Below are positions 16,744 to 25,007 of a stretch of DNA of 64,000 nt, one piece after another. The position numbers and the translations under genes were made by a program. This DNA is from CAZEVY01 sp964515555 (GTDB taxonomy: Bacteria; Acidobacteriota; Terriglobia; Bryobacterales; Bryobacteraceae): assembly GCA_964515555.1 (NCBI GenBank), contig CAZEVY010000004.1:59068-123067 (forward strand), read 5' to 3'. The notes below the pieces were generated by a model, which saw only the letters and a list, made by a program, of their open reading frames with translations, made no database searches and was not told the origin of the DNA. Numbering within the stretch: position 1 is the first letter of the stretch; each line of letters begins with the position of its first letter.

Positions 16744-17271
16744 ATGGCGACAGCGGCGCTTGTCTCCGTCGAGGAGTACCTGTCCACCACGTACCGTCCG
16801 GACGTGGATTATCTGGAAGGTGTAATTGTGGAGCGCAACGTGGGTACTCGAGGACACAGCGGATTGCAGGGACGTATCGTCATCTACATCGGAGGGTGGC
16901 AGGAGCGCTGGGGTGTGTGCGTCCTGCCGGAGCAGCGCGTTCAGGTCCGCCACGACCGCTTCCGGGTTCCTGACGTCTGCATTCTGCGCGCCGACGATCC
17001 CTACGACGAAATCATCACCCGCCCCCCGATTCTCTGCATCGAAATCCTCTCACCCGACGACCGCATGAGCGAGATGCAGGAGCGTGTCGCCGACTACCTC
17101 GCCATGGGCGTCCCCAAGGTCTGGGTCATCGACCCCCGCCGGCGGCGCGCCTTCGCTCACGACGCGAGCGGCGTCATCCGCGAGTATGCCGAGGACGGCA
17201 TTCTGCGCACCGGAACCCCGCCCATCGAGATGCCCCTGGCGGCGGTTTTGGAGCCGCCGGTAAGCCGCTGA
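16744..17271 (+). CDS. Uma2 family (DUF820) restriction-endonuclease-fold protein, copy 1
   Basis: 175 residues. The family signature is clear: RFRVPDVCILRAD (catalytic Asp), PILCIEILSPDDR (ExL replacing ExK) and KVWVIDPRRRR. Uma2 proteins have a PD-(D/E)XK fold; their role is not established, and they are strongly expanded in cyanobacteria, planctomycetes and acidobacteria. The gene sits directly downstream of the esterase and upstream of a TonB-dependent receptor. It is clearly paralogous to the copy at 21191, with shared openings (SVEEYL-TTYRPDVDYLEGVI). Confidence 0.9.
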   Translation: MATAALVSVEEYLSTTYRPDVDYLEGVIVERNVGTRGHSGLQGRIVIYIGGWQERWGVCVLPEQRVQVRHDRFRVPDVCILRADDPYDEIITRPPILCIEILSPDDRMSEMQERVADYLAMGVPKVWVIDPRRRRAFAHDASGVIREYAEDGILRTGTPPIEMPLAAVLEPPVSR

Positions 17272-17341
17272 ATTGAGCCTTCCCGGGGCCCCCGCGTTGG
17301 TACGTGATCGTTAACAACACGCAATTTGATGCTGAGGGCGC

Positions 17342-17370
17342 TTGCAATCGCCAAGGTCCGGGGATAACAT
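17342..17370 (+). promoter_or_regulatory. promoter TTGCAA-N17-TAACAT of the first TonB-dependent receptor gene
   Basis: -35 TTGCAA at 17342-17347, exactly 17 bp, then TAACAT at 17365-17370. Transcription would start near 17377, giving a leader of about 53 nt to the ATG at 17430 and excluding longer in-frame starts at 17304. AAGGGGGG lies in the leader as a loose ribosome binding site. Confidence 0.65.
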
Positions 17371-17429
17371 ATATGGAACCCTTCAGCACATGGGGTGAAG
17401 GGGAGACTCTATCAAGGGGGGTTGGGGTA

Positions 17430-20400
17430 ATGTTCCCACGAAGAACTGTGTTGTTCTTTCTCGTCCTGGCGCTGGCGTCGTTCAGCTTCGCGCAGGAGTT
17501 CCGGGCGACGATTTCCGGTCACATCTTCGATTCCAGCGGCGGCGCGGTGGCGAACGCCAAGGTATCGGTAGTGAACGCATCCAACAACGAGGTGACTAAC
17601 GCCACCTCGGACGACACCGGGACGTACAGTCTGCCGTTCCTGCGGCCGGCGGTATACAAGCTGACCGTATCCGCGCCGGGCTTCAAGCAGTACACGCGAG
17701 AGAACATCACCATCGAGGTCGGACGCATCGTCGGTATCGACGTTACGCTCGAAGTGGGCGCAGTCACCGAGTCGGTGAACGTGACGGCCGAGGCGGCTCT
17801 GCTCGAGACGCAGACGGCCAGCCGCGTCGGCGTCGTCAATACGCGGCAGGTATCGGAGATCCCCCTCAACTCCCGGAACCCGTTCATGCTGGGCGCGATG
17901 ATGTCCGGCGTGACGTTCCGAGGCGCCGCCATCTGGCAGCGGCCCTTCGACAACGGCGCCATTGCCGAGTGGTCGGTGAACGGCGGACGCCAGTCGAACA
18001 ACGAGTTCTTCATGGACGGCGCGCCCAACAACGCGCAGATGGGCAACAACAACATCGCCTACGTGCCCATCGTGGACGCGGTGCAGGAGTTCAGCGTGCA
18101 GCAGAATACCTACAACGCCGAGTACGGGCATACCGGCGGCGGCGTCTTCAACGTCGTGCTCAAGAGCGGCACCCTCTCGCATCACATCACCGGCTGGGAG
18201 TTCATGCGCCGGAAATTCCTGGACGCCAACACCTTCCAGAACAACTCCATCTCGGCTGCGCGCCCTGCGCACCGCTTGGACCAGTACGGCTTCCAGCTCG
18301 ACGGCCCGGTCTACTTCCCGGGGCTCCTCAAGAAGGACGGCGCCGTGAAGCTGTTCTACCTCGGCAGCATCGAGGACTACTACGAGCTCTGGCCGCAGTT
18401 CCTTCGCAACTCGTATCCCGCCCCCGAAATGCGCAACGGTGACTTCAGCAGGCTGGTCACCGCCCAGGGCGCTCCGGTGACGATCTACGATCCGAACACC
18501 ACGCAGTTCGCGGCCAACGGCGATCCCATCCGGACGCCCTTCCCGAACAACACCATCCCTGCCAACCGGATTCATCCGGTGGCGCGCGCGGTAACGGGCT
18601 TCATGCCCGCTCCCAACGCGACTACTCCGGGACAGCGCTACGCCGTCCAGAACCTGCTGAATCCCGAGTATCCGGCGACCGACAATTTCTACAACCTGAT
18701 CCTGAAGTTCGACTGGAATTTCGGCGACAGGAATCGCGTGTTCGTTCGGCACGCCTCCAACGACCGCACCGAGGACCGTTGCACCAACGGCATCTGCTCC
18801 GGCCCCGGCATGTCGGGCCAGCAGCCGTTCCAGCGGATCAACGACGCCTACGTGCTCGATTGGGTAAACACTTTGACTCCGACCACGGTGGTAAACCTCC
18901 GGGCGTCCCACAACCGGTTCATCGAGAAGGGCTTCGGTCGCGGAAACGTGGACTTCGATCTGACGAAGCTGGGCCTGCCCAGTTCGTTGATCAGCCAGCT
19001 TCCCGGTCCAGTGTTCTTCGGAACCTGGGGCTTCAACGGCTATAGCGGGCTCGGCCGCACCGCCGGTTTGAATTTCACCAACAACTACAATCTGGCTGGC
19101 AGCGTGACCAAGATTCAGGGAAGCCATAACCTGAAGTTCGGCGTGGATCTGCGCCGAATTCATTACATTACACAGAACAGCGGCAATATCCTGGACTTCA
19201 CCGGTCAGACACAGTGGACGCAGCGGCTCTACAACCAGGGCGAAACGAACGCCGGCGACGGCTACGCCTCGTTCCTGATCGGTGGCGTCGGCGGCTCGTC
19301 CAACTACCCGCTCTATCCGTTCTTCCGTCAGTGGTACTTCTCGCCTTACTTCCAGGACGATTGGAAAGTCAGCCGTAAGCTGACGTTGAACCTCGGCTTC
19401 CGATGGGACCTGAATCTCGCTCCGGATGAGAAGTATAACCGCCTGAACCGCGGCTTCAACAGCAGGGCGGCGAGTCCGGTGGCGCCGTTGATCTCGGCGG
19501 CCAACCTGGCGCTGTATCCGCAGCTCCGTAATCTCACCGGCGGCCTGGAGTTCGTCGGCGTGAATGGCAATTCACGGTTGGTGGGGAACAAGGACCTGGA
19601 CGATTTCCAGCCTCGTGTCGGAGTCGCCTACGCTGTCAGCGACAAGTTTGTAATACGCACGGGTTACGGTCTGAACTACCTCAACCCCAACAACAACTTC
19701 CTCGAGACGGTTGGGTTCTCGACCAGCACCCCGCTGGTGAACAGCCTCGATGGCGGCCGCACGCTGCTCCCGAATCTCCTCTCGAACCCCTACCCGAACG
19801 GGATTCGTCAGCCGGCGGGCGCGAGTCTCGGCTACAACACCTTCGTCGGTCAGAACTTTAACTGGTACAACCCGGACATGCGCACCCCCAGGGTTCACCA
19901 GTTCTCGTTCGAGATCCAGCGAAGCCTCTCCAACAGCAGCACACTGGCGGTCGCCTACGTGGGCAGCCGCACGCGGGGCGCCAACACCGAGCGGGACTTC
20001 AACATCCCGTCGGCGGACTTCCGCAAACAGTGCAATCTCCTCGAGGGCGGCAGCCCTGTCTTCTGCAACCAGCAGATCACAAATCCCTTCCAGAACCTGG
20101 CGCCTTTCGCCGGCACGACCTTGTTCACGGCCGGGACTGTGTCGCGATTCCAGTTGGCTCGCCCCCATTCGCAGTTCACCGGCAACCTTCAGGAACGCGG
20201 GCGAGGCGAATCCAACATCTGGTACAACTCGCTCCAGGTCAACTACAACGTCCGCATGGGCCGCGGACTCACCCTGCTCGGCAACTACACGCTCAGCAAG
20301 ATGGTGGAGCGCTGGGGCTACGACGATCCCTACAACAACGTGATGGGGCAGGGGCTGTACTTCAACGACCGGCCACATTACTTCAAGTTTTCGACCGTGT

Positions 20401-21011
20401 ACGACCTTCCGTTCGGTAAGGGCAAGTCGTACCTGTCGGGCAGCAACGCCTTTGTGCGGACGCTGGTCAGCGGCTGGACGTTCAGCACCTACACGCAGTT
20501 CTCTTCCGGAGAGCCGACCAACCTCCCGGGCCTGCTTATGTTGAAGGACCCTCGCACGGTAGGCGGCGACTGGACCGGGAGCGTTGACTGGAAGCGCCAC
20601 CAAGTCATCGGCTGGAATCCTTGCGTCCTGCGCCAGTTCGACGACGGTCGCATCGAGCGGCAGGCGTTCAGCGTGGCCCGTGGCTGCGGTACCGATAATG
20701 CCAACTACGCCTGGCTACTGCCCGCCGCCTTCTCGCCGCGCTACAATCCGGCCCGGAGCGGCCAGATTCGCAAGCAGTCGATGTTCAACATGGACGCGGC
20801 GCTGTCGAAGGACACCTACATCTCCGAAAAGATGCGCATCCAGTTCCGGCTGGAGGCCTTCAATACCACCAACTACTACTTCTTCGGGCGCAACGAGAGC
20901 TTCAACGGAGACGGCAACAGCCCGAACTTCGGGACCATGTTCCCGAACCAGCACTCGACGCAGAACGGCTATCCACGCCAGATCCAGATCGGAATCAAGT
21001 TCTACTACTAG
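17430..21011 (+). CDS. Oar-like TonB-dependent receptor with N-terminal carboxypeptidase-regulatory domain
   Basis: 1193 residues from ATG 17430, which begins a signal peptide (MFPRRTVLFFLVLALASFSFA). Residues about 25-110 form a CarboxypepD_reg fold (ATISGHIFDSSGGAVANAKV, GTYSLPFLRPAVYKL). A plug domain follows (SEIPLNSRNPFMLG, FFMDGAPNNAQMGNN, YNAEYGHTGGGVFNVVLKSG), then a large beta-barrel ending in aromatic QIQIGIKFYY as expected for outer-membrane insertion by the BAM complex. These giant receptors are typical of Acidobacteria and probably import plant-derived glycans or other large ligands using TonB energy. Stop at 21009-21011 is followed by an intrinsic terminator. Confidence 0.92.
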   Translation: MFPRRTVLFFLVLALASFSFAQEFRATISGHIFDSSGGAVANAKVSVVNASNNEVTNATSDDTGTYSLPFLRPAVYKLTVSAPGFKQYTRENITIEVGRIVGIDVTLEVGAVTESVNVTAEAALLETQTASRVGVVNTRQVSEIPLNSRNPFMLGAMMSGVTFRGAAIWQRPFDNGAIAEWSVNGGRQSNNEFFMDGAPNNAQMGNNNIAYVPIVDAVQEFSVQQNTYNAEYGHTGGGVFNVVLKSGTLSHHITGWEFMRRKFLDANTFQNNSISAARPAHRLDQYGFQLDGPVYFPGLLKKDGAVKLFYLGSIEDYYELWPQFLRNSYPAPEMRNGDFSRLVTAQGAPVTIYDPNTTQFAANGDPIRTPFPNNTIPANRIHPVARAVTGFMPAPNATTPGQRYAVQNLLNPEYPATDNFYNLILKFDWNFGDRNRVFVRHASNDRTEDRCTNGICSGPGMSGQQPFQRINDAYVLDWVNTLTPTTVVNLRASHNRFIEKGFGRGNVDFDLTKLGLPSSLISQLPGPVFFGTWGFNGYSGLGRTAGLNFTNNYNLAGSVTKIQGSHNLKFGVDLRRIHYITQNSGNILDFTGQTQWTQRLYNQGETNAGDGYASFLIGGVGGSSNYPLYPFFRQWYFSPYFQDDWKVSRKLTLNLGFRWDLNLAPDEKYNRLNRGFNSRAASPVAPLISAANLALYPQLRNLTGGLEFVGVNGNSRLVGNKDLDDFQPRVGVAYAVSDKFVIRTGYGLNYLNPNNNFLETVGFSTSTPLVNSLDGGRTLLPNLLSNPYPNGIRQPAGASLGYNTFVGQNFNWYNPDMRTPRVHQFSFEIQRSLSNSSTLAVAYVGSRTRGANTERDFNIPSADFRKQCNLLEGGSPVFCNQQITNPFQNLAPFAGTTLFTAGTVSRFQLARPHSQFTGNLQERGRGESNIWYNSLQVNYNVRMGRGLTLLGNYTLSKMVERWGYDDPYNNVMGQGLYFNDRPHYFKFSTVYDLPFGKGKSYLSGSNAFVRTLVSGWTFSTYTQFSSGEPTNLPGLLMLKDPRTVGGDWTGSVDWKRHQVIGWNPCVLRQFDDGRIERQAFSVARGCGTDNANYAWLLPAAFSPRYNPARSGQIRKQSMFNMDAALSKDTYISEKMRIQFRLEAFNTTNYYFFGRNESFNGDGNSPNFGTMFPNQHSTQNGYPRQIQIGIKFYY

Positions 21012-21037
21012 AGCGCTTCCGATAGTTTCACCGAGGG

Positions 21038-21069
21038 CGCCGGGGGAGCAATCTCCCGGCGCTTTCGCT
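21038..21069 (+). terminator. intrinsic terminator after the receptor gene
   Basis: GC-rich stem (left arm 21038-21049, right arm 21054-21063, CAAT loop, small G bulge) followed by TTTCGCTTT. It lies 27 bp after the stop codon. Confidence 0.7.
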
Positions 21070-21071
21070 TT

Positions 21072-21164
21072 GGTGGGGCGGCGCTCCAGCGCCGCGGAGG
21101 GCCTCCAGGCCCGACCCGTGCGTGACCCCAGGGGTCGCGCGCCGCGCTCGAGGGCGGCCCCACC
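21072..21164. repeat. compound palindromic repeat (outer inverted repeat enclosing three hairpins)
   Basis: An outer 8-bp inverted repeat (GGTGGGGC / GCCCCACC) encloses three perfect hairpins: 21080-21093 (6-bp stem, CC loop), 21099-21112 (6-bp stem, CC loop) and 21124-21136 (GACCCC-A-GGGGTC). The whole element could form a cruciform. It lies between the receptor terminator and the second Uma2 gene and looks like a REP/BIME-type mobile palindrome. Confidence 0.65.
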
Positions 21165-21190
21165 GCGTCGTCCTATACTGGAGTTTAACC

Positions 21191-21712
21191 ATGGCGACCG
21201 CGACGCTCATTTCCGTCGAAGAATACCTCGCGACCACGTACCGCCCGGACGTGGATTATCTCGAAGGTGTCATCTTGAAGAGGAACGTGGGCCAGTACGA
21301 TCACAGCAGATCGCAAATTAACATCGCGTTCTACATTCGGGGCCGCGAGAAGGTCTGGGGCATCCGCGCGCTCGCCGAACAGCGCGTCCAGGTCAAGCAC
21401 GACCGCTTCCGCATTCCCGACGTGTGTGTTCTCCGCGGTGACACGCCCGTCGAGCAGATCATCACCCGACCGCCCATCCTTTGCATCGAAATCCTCTCCC
21501 CCGACGACCGCATGAGCGAGATGCAGGAGCGCGTCGACGACTACCTCGCCTTCGGCGTCCGCTACGTGTGGGTCGTCGACCCGCGCCGCCGGCGCGCCAC
21601 GGCCTACGACGCCTCGGGCATTCGGGAAGTCGCCGAAGACGGCGTCCTGCGCACCGAGGATCCTGCCATGGAACTGCCGCTCGTCGAGGTGCTGGAGCCG
21701 CCCGCCGCCTGA
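21191..21712 (+). CDS. Uma2 family (DUF820) protein, copy 2
   Basis: 173 residues, paralogue of the gene at 16744: same opening (MATATLISVEEYLATTYRPD), same DRFRIPDVCVLR and PILCIEILSPDDRMSEMQER blocks, but a different segment around residues 35-60 and no N-terminal variation. A TATACT hexamer at 21174-21179 lies 11 nt before the ATG, so the leader is very short. The longer frame up to 21122 reads into the repeat element and is rejected. The two copies flank the giant receptor gene, suggesting duplication and spread together with it. Confidence 0.9.
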   Translation: MATATLISVEEYLATTYRPDVDYLEGVILKRNVGQYDHSRSQINIAFYIRGREKVWGIRALAEQRVQVKHDRFRIPDVCVLRGDTPVEQIITRPPILCIEILSPDDRMSEMQERVDDYLAFGVRYVWVVDPRRRRATAYDASGIREVAEDGVLRTEDPAMELPLVEVLEPPAA

Positions 21713-21746
21713 TCCGGTCGCGCCCCGGTTGTCGTATTCTCCAGTG

Positions 21747-24431
21747 ATGGGCAAAGCCGTCCTGTGCTGGGCCGCGCTTGCGCCGGCCGCGTTCGCGGCG
21801 GTGAACGCCACCCTGGTCGCCAATCGCACGCCCGCGCCGATACAGGGGCTGGGCGCGGTGGAGTTCAACAGCGCCACCGTGGCCGTCTACGTCGACCCGT
21901 CACGCACCCGTTGGATCGCCTGGAACGACACGCCGACGGTCTCCCGTACGCAGGGCGGCCAGCCCGGCCGCACGTTTCTGTGGGGCGGCGGCGGATTCGG
22001 CATTGACGACTTTCTGCGCCTCACGGTCACCAATCCGCAGGGAGCGTCCATGACCGTCGACATGGACCTCAACGACGCCAACGGCGCGCACCGGCTCACC
22101 GACCCCATGAACGTGATCTTCGGCTCCGCCGCCGCCGCGCCCGACTCCCTGCGCATCGACGCCTTCGGCCAGAGCGCCGGCACGGTTCGCATCTTCGACG
22201 AGGCCGGCGCCTTCAACGCCATCTTTACCACCGCGGGCGACTATACCTTCCGCTTCGGCTTCCGCAACCTCGGCGGCGCGGCGGCGCACGCCGACGTGTT
22301 TCTCCTGGTCGATACCATCGACAACGCGGTTTCAAGCTGCCTGCACTTCCCGGCGATCCCGCCGCCGTTCAGCTCCATTCAGTACATCTCGCAGCCCAAC
22401 GCCGCCGGCGACCGGCTGGTGGTCGGCCGATTGGCCGATCTGCGCGACCTCCAGCGCATCCCGCTGCCCAACAGTCCCAACGCGGCCTTCTGCGCGCCCG
22501 TGCAGCTCGCCTCCGGACAGTTGTTCGACGCCTATGTTCCGACCGCCGCCGAGCGGGCCGGCGACTTCTTTGCCTTCGCGGCCGTGCTGCTCGATCCGCG
22601 CACCGGCCAGCCGTTTCCGGCCGGGAGAATCCCCGCCAGCCGCCTCGGCGATCCCTTTGGCTGGCGCATCGCGATCGCCAGCCCCGCGGCGGGCGCCGGC
22701 CTGGTGCTTTCGCAGACCGGCTTCACCTTTACCGCGACATCGGGCGGACCGTCGCCGCCATCGCGCACGCTGACCGTGCTGGGATCGCCGGGCGCACTCG
22801 CCGCCACCGCGACCGTATCCACCTTCAGCGGGCAGGGCTGGCTGACGGTGACGCCCTCGAGCGGCAACACGCCTCTGGCGCTGACCGTGGGGGTGAATCC
22901 CGCGGGCCTCGCGCCGGGCGATTACTACGGCGAGATCGCGATCGCGGCGCCGGGGGCCGCCAATTCGCCGCAGATCGTCACGGTGGTGTTCAACGTCGCC
23001 GCCGCGAATGTGACGCTCGCTCCCACGGTGGAGCCCACTGGCCTCCTGTTCACGTCGCCGACTGGAGGTCCCGCGCCCGCGAACCAGACCATCGCCGTTA
23101 CGAACCTCGGCACGGCGGCGGTGAATTTCACGACGGTCCTATCGTTCCCCGGGGCGCGCTGGTTCACGCTGGCGCCGGCGCAGGGCGCCGTGCAGCCCGG
23201 CGCGCCGGTGAACGTCGCCGTGCAGCAATCCAACGTCACTGCGCTGGCGACCGGCGTCTATACGGCGGCCGTCACCTTTAACTTCTCCAACGGCACGACG
23301 CGCGTGGTGGCGCTCGTCCTGATCGTCGCGCCCGGCGGAGGCTCGGGCCTGACCGCCTCGGACGAGAACCCGAAGTTTCGCACCGCGCACTCGGCATGCA
23401 ACCCGACGGTGCTGATTCCCGTCTCGACGCTCCTGGCATCGTCGTTCTCCACCTTTGCCTCGTGGCCTTCGGCGCTCGAAGCCCTGGTGGCCGACGACTG
23501 TGCGCACGCACTCACCTCCGGCTCCGTGGTGGCGACCTTCAACAACGGCGACGCACCGGTGCCGCTGGTGCACACGGGGCGCGGGCGCTGGTCGGGAACC
23601 TGGACATCGCGCAACCCGCGCAATGCCGACCTGGTGATCACACTCGACGCCTACCAGTCGGCGCCTCAGTTGCGCGGCACCGTGGCCCTCACGGGGTCGG
23701 CGGCGGAGAACCCTGACATCCCGACGATCACCGCGGGCGGGCTGCTCGGCGCGGCCAGCTATACCGGGTCGCCCGCACCCGGCGCGATCGTGTCGCTGTT
23801 CGGAGGGAGAATGGCGGCCGGGGTGTCGTCGGCGCCGGCGCTCCCGCTGCCGACAGACCTGGCCGGGAGCCGCCTGTTCGTCGGCGGAAAGCTGGCGCCG
23901 CTGATTTTCACCAGCGACGGGCAGATCAACGCGGTGCTCCCCTACGACGTGCCCAGCAACACGCGCCTGCCGGTGGTGGTGCGGCGCGGCGCGCGGCAAT
24001 CGGCGCCGGAGCTGGTGAAGCTCTCGCCGGTGCAGCCGGCGGTGTTCACGGTCAACCAGTCGGGCGGCGGCCAGGGGCACATCTACATCACGCGGCCCAC
24101 GGGTGAGGCGCCACTCGCCGATGCCGGCAATCCAGCCGCGGAAGGCGATTTTCTGGTGATCTACGCGGGCGGCCTGGGACCGGTGAGCCCGGCAGTGGCG
24201 GCGGGCGTCGCAGCGCCGCTCGATCCACTGAGCCGCACCGCGAACGAGGTGACCGTAACCATCGACGGAGTGCGTGCCGAAGTACTATTTGCAGGATTGA
24301 CGCCGGGATTCACTGGATTGTACCAGATTAACGTGAAAATGCCCCGCGTCGTCGCGGCCGGCAGGCCGGCGATCGTGGTGATCGCCGTCGCCGGCGTCAC
24401 CAGTCCGCCCGTCGAGATCGCCGTGAAGTGA
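21747..24431 (+). CDS. secreted protein with BACON-like Ig repeats and a TIGR03437 (Solibacter) C-terminal domain
   Basis: 894 residues with a signal peptide (GKAVLCWAALAPAAFAA). Residues about 330-540 contain two tandem BACON/Ig-like modules, each opening with FT.TSGGP.PP.(R/N)(T/Q)LTV (for example around VLSQTGFTFTATSGGPSPPSR and GLLFTSPTGGPAPANQ). The last 230 residues match the TIGR03437 pattern: LLGAASYTGSPAPGAIVSLFG, GKLAPLIFTSDGQINAVLPYD and LFAGLTPGFTGLYQINVKMP. That domain is known mainly from Solibacter-type bacteria and is probably an extracellular adhesion or sorting module. The ATG at 21747 follows TATTCT by exactly 6 nt. Confidence 0.85.
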   Translation: MGKAVLCWAALAPAAFAAVNATLVANRTPAPIQGLGAVEFNSATVAVYVDPSRTRWIAWNDTPTVSRTQGGQPGRTFLWGGGGFGIDDFLRLTVTNPQGASMTVDMDLNDANGAHRLTDPMNVIFGSAAAAPDSLRIDAFGQSAGTVRIFDEAGAFNAIFTTAGDYTFRFGFRNLGGAAAHADVFLLVDTIDNAVSSCLHFPAIPPPFSSIQYISQPNAAGDRLVVGRLADLRDLQRIPLPNSPNAAFCAPVQLASGQLFDAYVPTAAERAGDFFAFAAVLLDPRTGQPFPAGRIPASRLGDPFGWRIAIASPAAGAGLVLSQTGFTFTATSGGPSPPSRTLTVLGSPGALAATATVSTFSGQGWLTVTPSSGNTPLALTVGVNPAGLAPGDYYGEIAIAAPGAANSPQIVTVVFNVAAANVTLAPTVEPTGLLFTSPTGGPAPANQTIAVTNLGTAAVNFTTVLSFPGARWFTLAPAQGAVQPGAPVNVAVQQSNVTALATGVYTAAVTFNFSNGTTRVVALVLIVAPGGGSGLTASDENPKFRTAHSACNPTVLIPVSTLLASSFSTFASWPSALEALVADDCAHALTSGSVVATFNNGDAPVPLVHTGRGRWSGTWTSRNPRNADLVITLDAYQSAPQLRGTVALTGSAAENPDIPTITAGGLLGAASYTGSPAPGAIVSLFGGRMAAGVSSAPALPLPTDLAGSRLFVGGKLAPLIFTSDGQINAVLPYDVPSNTRLPVVVRRGARQSAPELVKLSPVQPAVFTVNQSGGGQGHIYITRPTGEAPLADAGNPAAEGDFLVIYAGGLGPVSPAVAAGVAAPLDPLSRTANEVTVTIDGVRAEVLFAGLTPGFTGLYQINVKMPRVVAAGRPAIVVIAVAGVTSPPVEIAVK

Positions 24432-24878
24432 TCAGCGCGGCGCCCGGGTCCAGGCGCATATCGTCTTCACGTCTTCCGGCGAGAGCCGGGCTTCGGGATG
24501 CAGCGGCAGGTAGGAGGCGAGCGGCATATAGCCGTGCTCCACCTCCTCGCAACACTTCGGCAGGCGCTTGGCCGCCTCCGCCGGATCGGACGGCCACTCG
24601 GAGAAGTTGACCTGCCGGCGGCCGTGCTCGACATGATTGCCCAGGAACCACGCCACCGGCTGCACGAGGCTGTACCACGGCCAGACCGTCTCGTTCGAGT
24701 GGCAGTCGTAGCAGGCTCGGCGAAGGATGGCGTCGACTTCCCCGGGCACGCTCCGATACGCGCCCACCGCGCGCCTCGCGTCGACCGGCGGGTTCACCCG
24801 GTCCGGCCGCGGCAGCGCCTGCAAGGCCAGGAACAACACGCCCAGCGCGATCCCGCCGAGTCGTAGGGCACGACGCAT
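24432..24878 (-). CDS. haem-binding domain protein with CxxCH motif
   Basis: 148 residues from ATG 24878, which is preceded by GGAGGT. An N-terminal anchor or signal (RLGGIALGVLFLALQAL) precedes ACYDCHSNETVWPWYSLVQPVAWFLGNHVEHGR, the signature of the Haem_bd (cytochrome-like) domain, with one CxxCH haem site near residue 48. The motif KCCEEVEHGYMPL follows. Such proteins are thought to be periplasmic electron carriers. The stop is adjacent to the convergent TIGR03437 gene end (1 bp apart). Longer starts up to 24938 have no support. Confidence 0.88.
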   Translation of the reverse strand: MRRALRLGGIALGVLFLALQALPRPDRVNPPVDARRAVGAYRSVPGEVDAILRRACYDCHSNETVWPWYSLVQPVAWFLGNHVEHGRRQVNFSEWPSDPAEAAKRLPKCCEEVEHGYMPLASYLPLHPEARLSPEDVKTICAWTRAPR

Positions 24879-25007
24879 CGAAATACCTCCGATGGGAGAC
24901 GCCCGGGCCGCCGGGTGTCTTACCTCTCCAGGGAACATGCGTGAACGTTCCCCGGAATCATTGCCTTGCGACCGCTTCGCCGGAGGCGAAATGGCGCACG
25001 CAAGTGC

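Noticed and set aside
14506..16953. Antisense open frame of about 815 codons opposite the esterase-CBM9 gene
   Set aside because: GC-rich codon bias creates long antisense frames. The product is low-complexity (Arg, Val, Asp rich) and matches no family, while the sense gene has clear motifs.
17304..17429. Longer start for the first receptor (17304 or 17373)
   Set aside because: The promoter TTGCAA-N17-TAACAT lies within this stretch and the signal peptide starts at 17430.
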